64,000 bases of DNA from Pyrocephalus nanus (Eukaryota; Chordata; Aves; Passeriformes; Tyrannidae): the NCBI GenBank assembly GCA_038380795.1, contig CM076264.1, positions 73,401,223 to 73,465,222 of the forward strand, given 5' to 3'. The notes below the pieces were generated by a model. The model saw only the letters and a program-made list of their open reading frames with translations, had not been told where the DNA came from and made no database searches. The position numbers and the translations under genes were made by a program. This document shows, piece by piece, positions 47,778 through 59,298 of this stretch (its first letter is position 1; the number at the start of each line of letters is the position of its first letter).

Positions 47778-48178
47778 AGAGAAACACAGAATGGTTTGGG
47801 TTGGAAGGGACCTCAAAGATCATCCAGTTCCAACTCCCCTGCCATGGGCAGAGACACCTTCCACTAGCCTAGGATGCTCCAAGCCCCGTCCAACCTGGCC
47901 TTGGACACTTCCAGGGATCCAGGGGCAGCCACAGCTTCTCTGCCCAACCTGTGCCAGGGCCTCCCCACCCTCACAGCCAAGAATTCCTTCCCAATATCCC
48001 ATCTAACCCTGCCCTCTGGCAGTGAGAAGCCATTCCCCCTTTTCCTGTCCCTCCATCCCTTGTCCAAAGTCCCTCTCCAGCTCTCCTGGAGCCCCTTTAG
48101 GCCCTGGAAGGTTCTGGAAGGTCTCCCCAGAGCCCTTCACTTCTCCAGGTGAACATCCCCAGCTCTCCCAGGCTGTTT
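47778..48178 (-). mobile_element. CR1 3' end, extended
   Basis: Antisense AGAAACACAGAATGGTTTGG through CTCTGGCAGTGAGAAGCCA and the GGAAGGTCTCCCCAGAGCCC block. Close relative of the copy at 41686. Confidence 0.94.
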
Positions 48179-48682
48179 CCATAGGAGACTCTGGGCCATA
48201 TGGATATAAGAACATACACCATCAAGCTGTGACCCTACCTGAGCACACCCTGGGAGGGCACGTCAGTGTTCCCGGGCCCCCAGCAGGGAATCTGGAGCTG
48301 CCCAACGCATTGCACACAGGGCAACGTGCAGCCCAGTCACCGAGGTCTCATTTCTAAGCAAAACATTTGCAACCTTTCTATTCCTCTTCCTCTTTTGACT
48401 TCCTTAATGAATAAACAAACTTATGAAGGGGGGAAAAAAAAAAAACAAAAACCACTCGCACGACCAGTCGTCCTCTGCACAGCCCAGGTTTGCTGGAAGC
48501 AAAGGGATGCCAGGCTTTTAGCAGTGCACTGGGGACATGAGATGCCACAGGGCAGGTGGTGGGGCAGAACCTCATACCATGCTCTTTCTGCTGGTGGCTC
48601 AGGGCTGGTTTTGTTTTTGGGGAGGTGTGTTAATCCAGCCCACTCCGTGAACAGGGCTGGCAGGACACATGGCTGGTTGGTT
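48179..48682. other. Unique interval
   Basis: An A-rich tract at 48433-48451. No gene. The 300-codon plus-strand frame starting at 48266 crosses into the next CR1. Confidence 0.4.
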
Positions 48683-48822
48683 TCTATCCCTGGAAGTGTT
48701 CCAGGCCAGGTTGGACAGGGCTTGGAGCAACCTGGTGCAGTGGAAGGTGTCCCTGCCCATGGCAGGGGGTTAGAACGAGAGCTCCCTTCTGACACAAACC
48801 AATCTAGAATTCCACGAAATGT
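48683..48822 (+). mobile_element. CR1 3' end, diverged terminus
   Basis: Sense TATCCCTGGAAGTGTTCCAG, GGTGTCCCTGCCCATGGC, then a decayed terminus GACACAAACCAATCTAGAAT. Confidence 0.9.
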
Positions 48823-49802
48823 GCTTCCTCAAAGGTTTTTGGGGAAAGAAATCCCACACCCCATCACGCTGTTGGCTTGCCAGGTCTCGAATTCAGGAAC
48901 TTCCATGCCTGATCTAAGGGATATGTGGGCTACCCCTAACCCACACTGCATCCATAGTGCCACTCCCTGCTCTGCCCACCGGCGCAGATGGAAAAACCGC
49001 CGAGATGGAAACCTCCCCGTTCCTGCTGGGAGAGGCTTCAGTTTCGTTGGGTTTTCCTGCCCATCGTTTCACCAGATCCCAGCCCCCAGGCTGCCAAGCC
49101 CCCAGGCAGAGATTGAAGGCAAACAGGACCTGGTTTTAAGGCAGATCCACCCGACACAGTGTGTGTGATGGAGTCGAGCGGTGGTTTCAGCTGGGAAATC
49201 TGTGCATGTAGGAATTGGGACAGGGACATGGAGTGACCCTTCAGGATGCAAGCCCAGGAACAAGCTCCAGCCAGTTATAGCATTGGACAGCGACAGGATA
49301 TTCTTCATTCCTCCCACAGATGGATTTCTGAGCTCCAGATATAAATACGTAGTTGCAGTTGGGATTGTGGGATCAGAACTACTCAAAAAGCAACATCTCC
49401 TTCCAGCCTGTCACTAGCACTTGGAATCCTCAGCACCCTGTTTGCTGGCCCCTTTCTGTGGCCCAGGCTCTGCATCTCGAGGTGTGTTATCAGTGCTGAT
49501 CAGGACGCCTCTGTGGCACCTCAGCCCCATCCTGCTCCAGCTGAACGTCAACCAAACCCTCAGAAGATGATGATATGCAGAATAAGGCTTTTAACAAAAG
49601 AAAAAGCAGAACCTGGTGGTGGTGGGGGCGGGTGGGGAGGAAATTAAGCCAGAGCTGCAGAGACCAAAGGAAAATGGGTTTCACTTCTGGCACTGGCACT
49701 GCACCACTTCAGTGCGTTCATGGCAGAGTTTCACCTCCAGGCTTGACTGTCAGGCTCTAAATTAACTGTCAAAGTAAAGTCTGCAAGTAAATCCACTCAG
49801 AG
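48823..49802. other. Unique sequence
   Basis: A GGTGGTGGTGGGGGCGGGTG stretch near 49615. No exon supported. Confidence 0.35.
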
Positions 49803-50228
49803 TTATAGAATCATAGAACTATTTAGGTAGGAAAAGGCCTCTAAGATCATTGAATCTGACCCTTACTCCAGCACTGCCAAGGCCAACACTAACCCCTGTC
49901 CCCAAGTGCCACATCCACAGGGCTTTTAAAATCCCTCCAGGGATGGGGACTCCACCACTGCCCTGGGCAGCTGTGCCAGGGCTGGACAACCCTTTCCAGG
50001 AAGGAATTTTCCCCAATATCCAACCTAAATATCCCCTGGCACAGCTGGAGGCCGTTCCCTCTCCTCCTGTCCCTGTTCCCTGGGAGCAGAGCCCGACCCC
50101 TCCCGGCTCCCCTCTCCTGTCAGGGAGTTGCAGAGCCAGAAGGTCCCCCCTGAGCCTCCTTTTCTCCAGGCTGAGCCCCCCTCCAGCTCCCTCAGCCTCT
50201 CCTCATCAGACTTGTGCTCCAGACACAA
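49803..50228 (-). mobile_element. CR1 of the TTAGGTAGGAAAAGGCC class, long
   Basis: Antisense ATAGAATCATAGAACTATTT, CAGCACTGCCAAGGCCAACA, CCAAGTGCCACATCCACAGG, through TTTTCTCCAGGCTGAGCCCC. The best example of this CR1 class in the window. Confidence 0.92.
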
Positions 50229-51343
50229 GTTCTTAAATAGAACAAGAAATAACCGGCAGTTCCTTTGCTAATATTTATTTATAAATGGCTTAACACAACA
50301 CCCCTCCCACGCAACAGGGGCTGTCCTGCAGGAATTCCAAAAGGGGAAGGCACTGACCCTTTGGAAGCTGCAGAACCAGGCTGTTCTCTGCTGCGGATTG
50401 CTCAGCACTTTGCACCAAACAATAACGTTGGCCCTGTTGCAGCTTTTAGGCTGGATTAAATTCAGGGTTTTGACAACCCCCCTGTCACCCAAACACCACT
50501 GAAGTCCGTGGGGACTCAGCAGACTCAAGAATCAGGAGAACTGTGGCACAAACCCTTATGTGCCTCATGTCTGAAAGCATTAAGGGTGTTATTAAAATAC
50601 AAAAGGGGGCACAGGACAAATTTCTGGTCCATTCCACTCAAATTCCCTCAAACAGAGAAAGATCCAGGACCTGATTTTCTTCCTGCCAGAGTTTTTGATG
50701 CTTCTGTTGGAGGGATCCAGTGGACAGCAGGACTAAACCTGCGAGACTCATCACGCCGGTAGCAGGATCCTTCCAACCCTGCACAGGGAGTCCTGCCATG
50801 GGAATTCTGTAACCTTTGGACATACTGGAGATGGAAAGTGGAGCCAAAAGTCACGGACGAGACCTCCCCACGGATGGAAAACCTTTGACTGAGCGGTGGT
50901 GCCAGATGTTCTGTGCAGCTGTGGAGCTTTGCTTTAATCCATCACGGTGATCTCCCGTGGTCCTCACACAAATGAAGAGGATTCAGTTCCCCTTCAGGGG
51001 TTTCTGTTTTGTTTCACTAGCAAAGACCCTGCTCCAGCAGCAAAGTAAATTGTTTGTTTCTCTGGAAGTCCTCTCCATACCTCTGCATTCTTTGTTTAAA
51101 ATACGAAATGCTGCTTTAAGTGGTTTAGGTTTCTTTTCCTTAAACCTGCACGTTTTCAGTTTAAATTCACTCAAGTCCTTCAAGTGAGTGTCCCACCAGA
51201 ACTGCCAACTCACACAGATATCCTGTTCCTACCTCAGCTACCAGGATTTGCTTGATGTGATTAATTACCTAAGCTTTAAAAAAATAAATTAGCAGTGAAG
51301 GTGCCGAGTGCTCAAGAAGCCCAACGACACAAAATTGTAAAAT
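50229..51343. other. Unique sequence
   Basis: No repeat recognised. Short open frames around 50500-50850 on both strands show no domain. Confidence 0.35.
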
Positions 51344-51470
51344 CATGGAATCATAGAATGGTTTGGGTTGGAAGGCACCTTAAAGACCAGCTAGTTCCAC
51401 TCCCTGCCACAGGCAGGGACACCTTCCATTAGACCAGGTTGCACCAACCTGGCACTGGACACTTCCCTTC
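51344..51470 (-). mobile_element. CR1 3' end
   Basis: Antisense ATGGAATCATAGAATGG, GGAAGGCACCTTAAAGACC, CACAGGCAGGGACACCTTCC. Truncated after CTGGCACTGGACACTTCCC. Confidence 0.92.
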
Positions 51471-53429
51471 AGCACTGAAACTTATCCCAGCTGCTGCAGT
51501 GCCCAGGACGGTGTCAGAAGATCCTGTCAGAAGATCCTGGGTCCAGCCTACCAGGACCAGCAGCTGGAATATGTCAGGCTACAGTAAAACATCTAAATCT
51601 AACTCTTGAGGCACACAGCTGCTCCTCCAAAAATCCTGGACGCTTCACAAGCCTAAGGAAAAACAAAGAAATCCATCTGCCACCTCTTAGGGAAGGCACA
51701 TGCTCCAGGTAAGACAATCTCCTGGGAAAAGGGAGATTAATTTTCTTTTTCTATTCCCACTGCTGCCCTGCAGCATGAACAAACCCAGATGGTTTTACCC
51801 TAATTTATGCCTGGTTTCTTTAGTATCCTAAACCTTCCCTATTCAGAAGAAGGTTTTGCTGCAGAAACATTTACAGGTGGTGAAATGATAATCTGTAAGC
51901 ACATGGGGGTTGGATTCTGCATCCACCAAAATCAACAGCAAAGCTTACAGTATTTCCAGGGGACAGGTTTTGCTGCAGCTCCAGCTGGGACTAAGAGCGC
52001 TCACATTCCCAGAATACCACAAACAAACCAAATTTGAGACAATCCCTTCTCTGTCTCTGACACCTGAAGCTCTTATTTTCCCTCTAATAAAGGAGATAAT
52101 GATTTTCAGGGAGTTTTTTCCCTGCTCTGCACAGCTGTTTCTCCAATGCTGCTGATATTCACAATAAACTGGATTTTCTCTCTCAAGATGCTGTTTTTCC
52201 TGGTGGAATTTAGTTAGGAAAGTGCCATAAACCGAGAACAAGAAAACAGAATTTAAGTGCCAAGCCTTATGGATATGAAATAGTCAACCTCAAAGATGCA
52301 GAGGAATTTCTGGGCTGAATCAAGGTAAAAACTGTGCTCAGAGGGGGGGGATCCCCACTTCCAGGTAGGATGAGGAAGCTCTGAGAAGGCAGGTGGGGAG
52401 GAAAGAACCTTTCTGAGCTGTGCAGAAATGTTCTGGACTATCCCAAAGGACACACTGCAGCCATAAAACCTTTCCAGGGGAGCAAGCAGGTGATGGACAC
52501 AGAAACATCCAAAGCTGTTTTCCATTAAAACACTTCCAAAAAGTGATGGTGGCTTTGGAAACCCCTGCGTGTTCCCAAGGAGTTAAAAGGCAGTTATGGA
52601 GCCTGGCACGTTTAACTTTCTGGCAGAGCCCATTTAAATTGCAGGGAAAGCTGAGCTTGTCCTACTGGATAGTCAGACCACAGGTTCCCTCAAATAGGGC
52701 TTTGATTCTCCAGCACAACACCCCAAATCCTCTGTGGCTTTTATAAAACACATGTGGGATCACGCTCCCCATTGCACAACGGGGCTTGAGGGAGGATTCC
52801 AGGCATTTGGGTATAAACTGGAGGTCACTGCTGTGGAAGGGCTGAGGATTTCTCTGGCAACAGAGGAGAGGACAAGCTGGTCCTGGTGGCAAAGCTGCCT
52901 TGAGAGCTACTGATGGGGGCAGCACCTGCTGGGGTGAAAGCAGGAGGGGTTTGCTCAAGCACAGCAAAAAAAAAAAAAAAAAGAAAAAAAAAAAAAAAAA
53001 GAGAGAGAAAAGGACAAAAAATAAAAGCAAATACCTGAGAAAAACACTAAGATCAAGTAATTTTTGCAGTTCTAACAAACTGTGGTTTGTGTCCACCAAG
53101 CCCATTACCAGGAGGTCGGTTCAGCCTCGAGGCTTCTTCCAAATGCCTGATTTTCACACAGGTGTTCTCAGCTGACTGAGCCTTCTCTGGAATACACTGC
53201 TGCCCAAAAGCCAACTCATGTCATTTGTGTATCCTTGCATTTCCCACACTCCTCTAGCACTTCCAATATTCGCCACTGCTTCTGCACTTTTTCTGTTCTC
53301 AAGTTCACTTCTCTGCCAGTCTTATCTTAAAATATGCTGCCAGGGTGAAATAAAACCTGAATGTGTTTTGCTTTGCCTGTGACAGGCAGGTCAGCACCAG
53401 AGGGGAGATCTCCCTGCAGCAAAAGGCAT
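51471..53429. other. Unique sequence with a purine tract
   Basis: An A-rich/GA tract at 52966-53010. Otherwise unremarkable, no exon supported. Confidence 0.35.
52966..53010. repeat. A-rich tract ending in GAGAGAGAAAA
   Basis: Two long A-runs split by G, then GAGAGAG. A very similar tract lies at 56519. Confidence 0.9.
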
Positions 53430-53775
53430 TATAGAATCATGGAATGGATTGGGGTGGGTTGGAAGGGACCTTAAAGACCACCCTGTTCCAACTCTGCCAT
53501 GGGCAGGGACACCTTCCACTAGCCCAGGATGCTCAAAGTCCAGTCCAGCCTGGCCTTGGACACTTCCAGAGATCCAGGGGCAACCACAGCTTCTCTGGGC
53601 AACCTGTGCCAGGGCCTCACCCCTTTCACAGGAAAGAATTTCCTCCTAATATCTAACCTAAATCTCTCCTCTTTTAGTTTAAAACCACCCTCCCTTGTCC
53701 TATCACAATCTGCCTGTTTGAAAAGTCACTCCTCCTCTCTTTTATAAGCCCCTTTAGGTACTGAAATGCCACATC
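53430..53775 (-). mobile_element. CR1 3' end
   Basis: Antisense TATAGAATCATGGAATGG, a small GGTGGG insertion before TTGGAAGGGACC, then the usual blocks to CCTTTAGGTACTGAAATGCC. It carries the CCTAATATCTAACCTAAATC variant. Confidence 0.92.
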
Positions 53776-53981
53776 CTCTCTGCAGACACCACCCACAGAA
53801 GCTCCCAGTTATTACTTCTGGAGGGGACGACACAACATCGTGTCCCTTCTCCACTGAGCAAGGCTGCAGCTTAAAACTGGTGCTATTAGACTTAGTCTGG
53901 AAAGCGTGAACAGGACCCAGGAGCTGCCAAATTCACATTATTTTTATAAAGAAAATAACCTGAGCTCTGCTGCAGTTCAGA
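53776..53981. other. Short unique interval
   Basis: Nothing recognised between two CR1 fragments. Confidence 0.4.
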
Positions 53982-54030
53982 GTATCACAGAACATCCTGA
54001 GTAGGAAGGGACCCACAAGGATCACTGACA
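53982..54030 (-). mobile_element. CR1 terminal sliver
   Basis: AGTATCACAGAACATCCTGA, then AGGAAGGGACCCACAAGGAT. About 50 bp, GTCCAACTCCTGGCC class. Confidence 0.75.
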
Positions 54031-54599
54031 GGCAGAAATGACTGTGCAACCCTGACTGCCCATGGGCAGCTCTGCACACCCACAAACCAGGCTGGGCAGT
54101 CACCACTCCAGGGCTGACACAGGGACTTTTTGGAGCTTTATCCCACGGCTTGGCTCTGAAAGCACCGCTGATTGACAGGAGCCAGTTCAATGGACTCGCA
54201 GGAAGGCCAGGGCAGGAATGGGCTGAGAACAAGGCTGGTGCTTCCCTCCCAACAGCAGAAAGCAGCACACACCGAGCAGGGTGCACAAAAGCTTTTGTTT
54301 TACATCTCAAAACCAACCCACCATCGCTGCTCCAGGACTGACAGCTGCCCGTGCAAGCAGCAGTGCTAAAACCCAAACCGCATCTTGGCCTAAAAAATGA
54401 CTTGGTGGGGCTTGACTCCTGAAAAGAGACTTTTTCTAAAGAAATACAGGTAAAGAGCATTTCATCTCAAAGCAAATCCCAGAAGGAAAAGCCTCCCCTG
54501 GACGCTGTTGGAGGTTAAAACCCAGCAGGTGACCTTTAGGGATGCTGGATGGGTGTGGGCTGGGGAGGGGGGAACACACATCCTCATCCCCCTTTTATA
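54031..54599. other. Unique sequence
   Basis: Minus- and plus-strand frames here (such as minus 53933-54460) are unsupported by domains or splice sites. Confidence 0.35.
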
Positions 54600-54675
54600 C
54601 AACCCCAGAATGGTTTGGGTCAGAAGGGAGCTTAAAGATCATCCACTTCCAACCCCCTGCCACGGGCAGGGACTG
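54600..54675 (-). mobile_element. CR1 3' terminal fragment
   Basis: CCCCAGAATGGTTTGGGTCA, TTAAAGATCATCCACTTCC, CTGCCACGGGCAGGGAC, then it stops. Confidence 0.88.
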
Positions 54676-55599
54676 TGTTTTGGAGAGGAACAGCCTCCCT
54701 GAGCCGGGCTGTGCAGTTTCCAGTAGCAACTGTGCCTAATCCAGCCCGGAGACAAAACTGCCGGCGCTCATTCATACCCACGGCACGTGCCGGGCAGACT
54801 CTGGGCATGGCCACAACTACTGCACGGGGGGGGATTTATTTTCTCAGTTTGAGCTTAGTTTTAAAGCATATTTAAAAAAAAATAATAATAAAAAAAAGCA
54901 TATTTAAATTGTTTTTTACAGATACACCATTTTAAGAGATGAGGTTGGGGTCGGTTTCAGCCGAAAGGATGCACAAAAGCTTTTCCCTCTGCGCGTTCGC
55001 TGTGCAAAACACATTTGTTTCAGTGCTTTATTTTCACAGTGTTGGAGAAATTAGCAAGAAAGAAGCTGCTTTAGTGATGAGATTCTTGGTGGGGTTTTTT
55101 TTTAAGGAATTATGAGAAAGAACAACAAAAAAAATCATGTTGAAAAGGGTTAAATCAGCAGTTGCTCTGCCCTGTGTTCAGGTCACAGCACCAAAAAGCT
55201 GCCTAATTGACAAAATAATGCTGGGATCACATCACCTGTTAGGTACTGACAGCAAGGAATGTGAAGACTGAAGAAAAATAAAACAGAAAATAAGTATTTT
55301 CTAGAGAAGTTCTAGAAGGACCAAGTCACCAGGGATGAGGGTTAATGACCTGGGATGAAATATCACCAAACAGCTAATCCATATTTTTGGTGACTTCTTC
55401 AACAAATTTCTATTTTAATTTGAGGTATGTGGTCGGTGCACAAATACACAGATATTTGTCCCTCTTTCTCTCTGGGTGCACTCAGCCACCAGAACCAGGG
55501 GAGAAAGGGGAGCTCAGCAGCTTTCCAGCATGTCCAAGGAGGTCAGGGAGAAGGGAGAGCCTGGCTTTCAAAGGACCACAGGGCAGGAGGACATGAGAC
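54676..55599. other. AT-rich unique sequence
   Basis: A/T-runs at 54872-54898 and 55095-55104. No gene. Confidence 0.35.
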
Positions 55600-55744
55600 A
55601 CGGGGCAGAAGATGAAATGAGATGTTCAGAGTGGAGGGAGAAGCTTTTCCACCGTAAGGGTCAGTCAAGCTGCTTGCCCAGAGAGGTTGGGCAATCTCCA
55701 TCCCTGGAGGTTTTCAAGATCCAGCTGGATAAAGTCCTGAGCGG
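55600..55744 (+). mobile_element. CR1 fragment lacking its 3' terminus
   Basis: Sense block TGCCCAGAGAGGTTGGGCAA, CTCCATCCCTGGAGG, CAGCTGGATAAAGTCCTGAG matches the classical CR1 interior. It ends exactly where an opposite-strand CR1 begins. Confidence 0.82.
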
Positions 55745-56150
55745 AACCAGAGTCATTTAGGTTGGAAAATCCCTCTGAGATCATCGAGTCCAACCCTTCC
55801 CCCAGCACTGCCAAGGCCACCACTGACCCCTGTCCCCAAGTGCCACATCCACAGGGATTTTGAATCCCTCTAGGATGGTGACTCCACCATTGCCTGACAA
55901 CCCTTTCCATGAAGAAATTTTCCCCATTATCTGACCTAAACTTCCCCTGGTACAACCTGAGGCTGCTCCTGTCCCTGTTCCCTGGGAGCAGAGCCCGAAC
56001 CCCCCCAGTTCCCCCCTCCTGTCAGGGATTGCAGAGCCAGAAGGTCCCCCCTGAGCCTCCTTTTCTCCAGGCTGAGCCCCCCCAGCTCCCTCAGCCACTC
56101 CTCAGACCTATCCATCTTCACAGCTGATCCTGCCTGGAGCAGGAGGTTGC
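55745..56150 (-). mobile_element. CR1 of the TTTAGGTTGGAAAATCCCTC class, long
   Basis: Antisense AGTCATTTAGGTTGG, CAGCACTGCCAAGGCCACC, CCAAGTGCCACATCCACAGG, to CAGGCTGAGCCCCCCCAGC. Sister to 49803, with a deletion near CACCATTGCCTGACAACCC. Confidence 0.92.
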
Positions 56151-56639
56151 ACAGGAGACCTCCCGAGGCCCCTCACTGCTCTGGGAACTCTTGGCTTCCC
56201 AGGTATCCCATCAGCAGCTCAAGCTGGGGCCACAGAGTCACCCCGTCCCACCACAAAACGCCAGATCACAGAATTATTTTATTCTATACAAAACCAGAAT
56301 TATTTTATGCTGTATAAACGTATATTCTCTGTGTACAGAGAACTGAGGTCCCAATGCTTCATTTGAGAGATGACCCCGTGCCACAGTGTTAGAAAACTTC
56401 TAGATAACAACCCTCAAGTCCCACTTTTCCACGTCACCCCTTCCTGAGATCCCAGCACTGCTCCTGCAAACAGCCCTTTGCCTCACGGGCCGGCCTAGGG
56501 AGATGTTATTCTTGCATTAAAAAAAAAATAAAAAAAAAAAGAGAGAGAAAAAACAGCCCCCTTGATTATTTATGCCGCTCTTTGAACAACACCAGCTATT
56601 GTCAGGGAGTGTTTTACAGCTCTGAATGTCACATTGAGA
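56151..56639. other. Unique interval
   Basis: 56265-56335 contains two near-repeats of AGAATTATTTTAT. An A-rich/GA tract lies at 56519-56553. Confidence 0.4.
56519..56553. repeat. A-rich tract with GAGAGAGAAAA
   Basis: A10, T, A10, then GAGAGAGAAAAAA. Similar to the tract at 52966. Confidence 0.9.
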
Positions 56640-57345
56640 GTCTGGTCATGCCAGGAGGAAAGGCTGCCACTGCCACGGCCCGGCATAAATCCCTTTATTC
56701 AAGGAGCCCAGCGCCGGGTGAAACCTAAAAGGAAGCCGGTGGGTGTGACGGCCACATTCTGTACAATGATATGAAAAGGTGCAGGCAAACCCTGTTTGTT
56801 TGGTTGGGGGTTTTTTTTGGGGTATAAGGTAGAAAGACTGCAAGGAACGTTGTGCAGAGCCAGGTGAGGCCGAGGGACCGCGAGCTTTGGCTGCGGAAGC
56901 CGCTGCGGAGGAACCGCCCGGAGAAGCGTGGGGGGTGAGCGGAGCTGGAGAGCTTCCCAGCGGGACCCAGGGAGCTTTTTGCTGTCGAGAAAACCAGGCT
57001 GGCTGCACAAGAAACCCGTTTCCTGCCCGATTGTGACTGTGTGAAGGGAAACCGGGCTCTGGAGGCAAACAAAGCGCAGCCACCCGGGAGCTTGGGAGCG
57101 CCTAAACCCATCGAGCCGCTACGAGCCTAAAAGACCTAAAAAAAAAAAAAGTGTTTAAAAAAACAAAAAAAAACCCAACAGGCCCTTTTTCCACGGTGTG
57201 TTACGTTACAAAGCAGAACTGGATGGGTTGCAATCTTCCTCTGCCGCACCCCAAATGCCAGGTTTCAGGTTACCTCACCTGAGGTACCTGCAGGAATCCG
57301 CTCGGAAAAGCGCCTTAATTCTGCCGGCTCCGGCGACACCGAGCC
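56640..57345. promoter_or_regulatory. CpG-rich block, candidate promoter
   Basis: CCGAGGGACCGCGAGC, GAAGCCGCTGCGGAGGAACC, GCCCGGAGAAGCG. On the plus strand a TATAAG at 56823-56828 is followed about 40 bp later by AGAGCCAG with GTGAGG, a donor-like site. On the minus strand CCTCAG with GTGAGG lies near 57278. Either could be a first exon edge; none is confirmed. Confidence 0.35.
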
Positions 57346-58837
57346 CTCAGAGCCAACCCTTAAACTGCAGCTCTTCCCAACGTCCCACAAAGACAGCAAG
57401 TGTCATTTCCTTCCCCCTCCCACACCCCCCTCCTCCCCTACCACCCCGAGAAAGTTATAACCCAAGTGAAATAATAAATATGGCCCAGCCAAAAAGGGAA
57501 GGTGGGGAGCAATAGGAAAGGCAGCGTTCCCGTGTTACTCCAGACTACGGGATCCATCCCTCCAGCCTCCCACTCAGGAAACGGCTTTTCATCGCTGGGT
57601 ATCAAAGCTCCTCCCAGTTTTGGCATCTCCACCTCTTCTCCCTGCAGAACTAGTTTAAGCACTGAGGGTTTAGTTTTGTTTTTTTTTTTTAACTAATTCG
57701 TGGATATTTTCACTGTATCCAGCTCATGGTTTTTCCAGCTGCACATCCCACGGATCTGTTTACTCTCAGCAACCATTCGAGCGCTAATCCTGGATTTATC
57801 TCTTCGTCTTCCTGATAACTCCTCCATGGCTGTGCCCTCAAAGACCAGAAATCCAGTTTGCCACCCTTCATAAGGAACCTCCGGGCATTTTTGGAGAGCT
57901 CTGTCGCTCATCTCCCTCGTGATCTCAATTCACCAGGAAAATAGTTGGTGAAACCTATCAGCAGCTTTCCTGATACGAGTGCAGAAGCTCTACTGCTACT
58001 TCTGCCCACACCATTTTCTCTAACATCAAAAAAAAAAAAAAAAGAGGCAAAGGCAAACTGGGGGGTTTTAAAAACACAACCCTATGGTGCTCAGCACTCC
58101 CGTTCCCCTGATCTTTGAGGTCCCTGTGAATTTTTTTTTCCAGTGATGGCACCGTGCTGATGCAAAGATCTCTTGGTTCGTGCAAAACCTGACGCCTTTT
58201 CCACCTTTTTAAGAGCAAAGGGTTTCTCTTTTCCTCTGGATGCAGCGTGGTGATTAACTGCCACACAGAGCCGTGCTCTGCAGTCCTTTGCCAATTCTGC
58301 CCCAAAAGCCTTTGGATTCCGGAGGATAAGGACATCGGGAGCACAGACACCTACAACAAAGAGAGCTACGTGCAGGCATCACCTTCAGACCTTCCTTTTT
58401 ATAAGATAACTGCCTTTTATCCTCAATTTTAAACAGCAGGAGGAGGGAGAGGGACTTTGCTGAGGTCACCGGCCAGGCTGGTGGCACAGTGCCATGATCT
58501 GCCGGGCAATATCCGTCAGGTACCCCTGCTTCCTGAGCCATGGGATGGAGAGATGAAGGAATTGGCTCCCTGTGGCAGCCAGGGAGCATGTGGAGTGTGC
58601 CCAGGGAAGGGCAGGGAGGTCCAAAGGACCTGCACTCTGCAGATCTCATGTACCACCTATTGTGGTGTGCAGCTCCTCTGATGCAGTTGGGTTATCCCTT
58701 TTTTTCCAGCCATTCGGGGGAAGGCAGCCTGGGCTGAGCTCAGTAATTCCAGTCAGATCCAGTGCCAGGAATTGTAGGATCATGTCAAGACACTGAAACA
58801 CTGGCATTTTCTGGGGTCCTCAGCAGAAGAAAGGCAT
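57346..58837. other. Unique sequence
   Basis: A-run at 58028-58043. No exon supported on either strand. Confidence 0.35.
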
Positions 58838-59298
58838 GGAACTCTTGGAGCAGGTCCAGAGGAGGCCCCGGAGATGCTGCCAGGGCTGGAGCCCCTCTGC
58901 TCTGGAGCCAGGCTGGGAGAGCTGGGGGGGTTCCCCTGGAGAAGAGAAGGCTCCAGGGAGACCTGAGAGCCCCTGGCAGGGCCTAAAGGGGCTCCAGGAG
59001 AGCTGGAGAGGGACTGGGGACAAGGCATGGAGGGACATAACACAGGGAATGGCTTCCCACTGCCAGAGGGCAGGGAGAGATGGGATTTTGGGAAGGAATT
59101 CTTGGCTGTGAGGGTGGGGAGGCCCTGGCACAGGTTGGGCAGAGAAGCTGTGGCTGCCCCTGGATCCCTGGAAGTATCCAAGGCCAGGTTGGACGGGGCT
59201 TGGAGCAACCTGGGATAGCAGAAGGTGTCCTCTGGCAGGGGGTTGGAACAAGACGATATTTAGGTTCCCTTTCCAATCAAACAGTTCTATGATCCTGT
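58838..59298 (+). mobile_element. CR1 with short ORF2 remnant
   Basis: Sense from GAGCAGGTCCAGAGGAGGCC (remnant LLEQVQRRP) through GGGGCTCCAGGAGAGCTGG to ACAGTTCTATGATCCTG. Nearly identical over long blocks to the copies at 16183, 19228 and 31020. Confidence 0.93.

Noticed and set aside
48266..49168. 300-codon plus-strand open frame
   Set aside because: Crosses unique sequence and a CR1 end without splice sites. No recognisable domain.
54001..54460. Minus-strand frame of up to 175 codons
   Set aside because: Includes a CR1 sliver at its right-reading end and shows no domain or splice sites.
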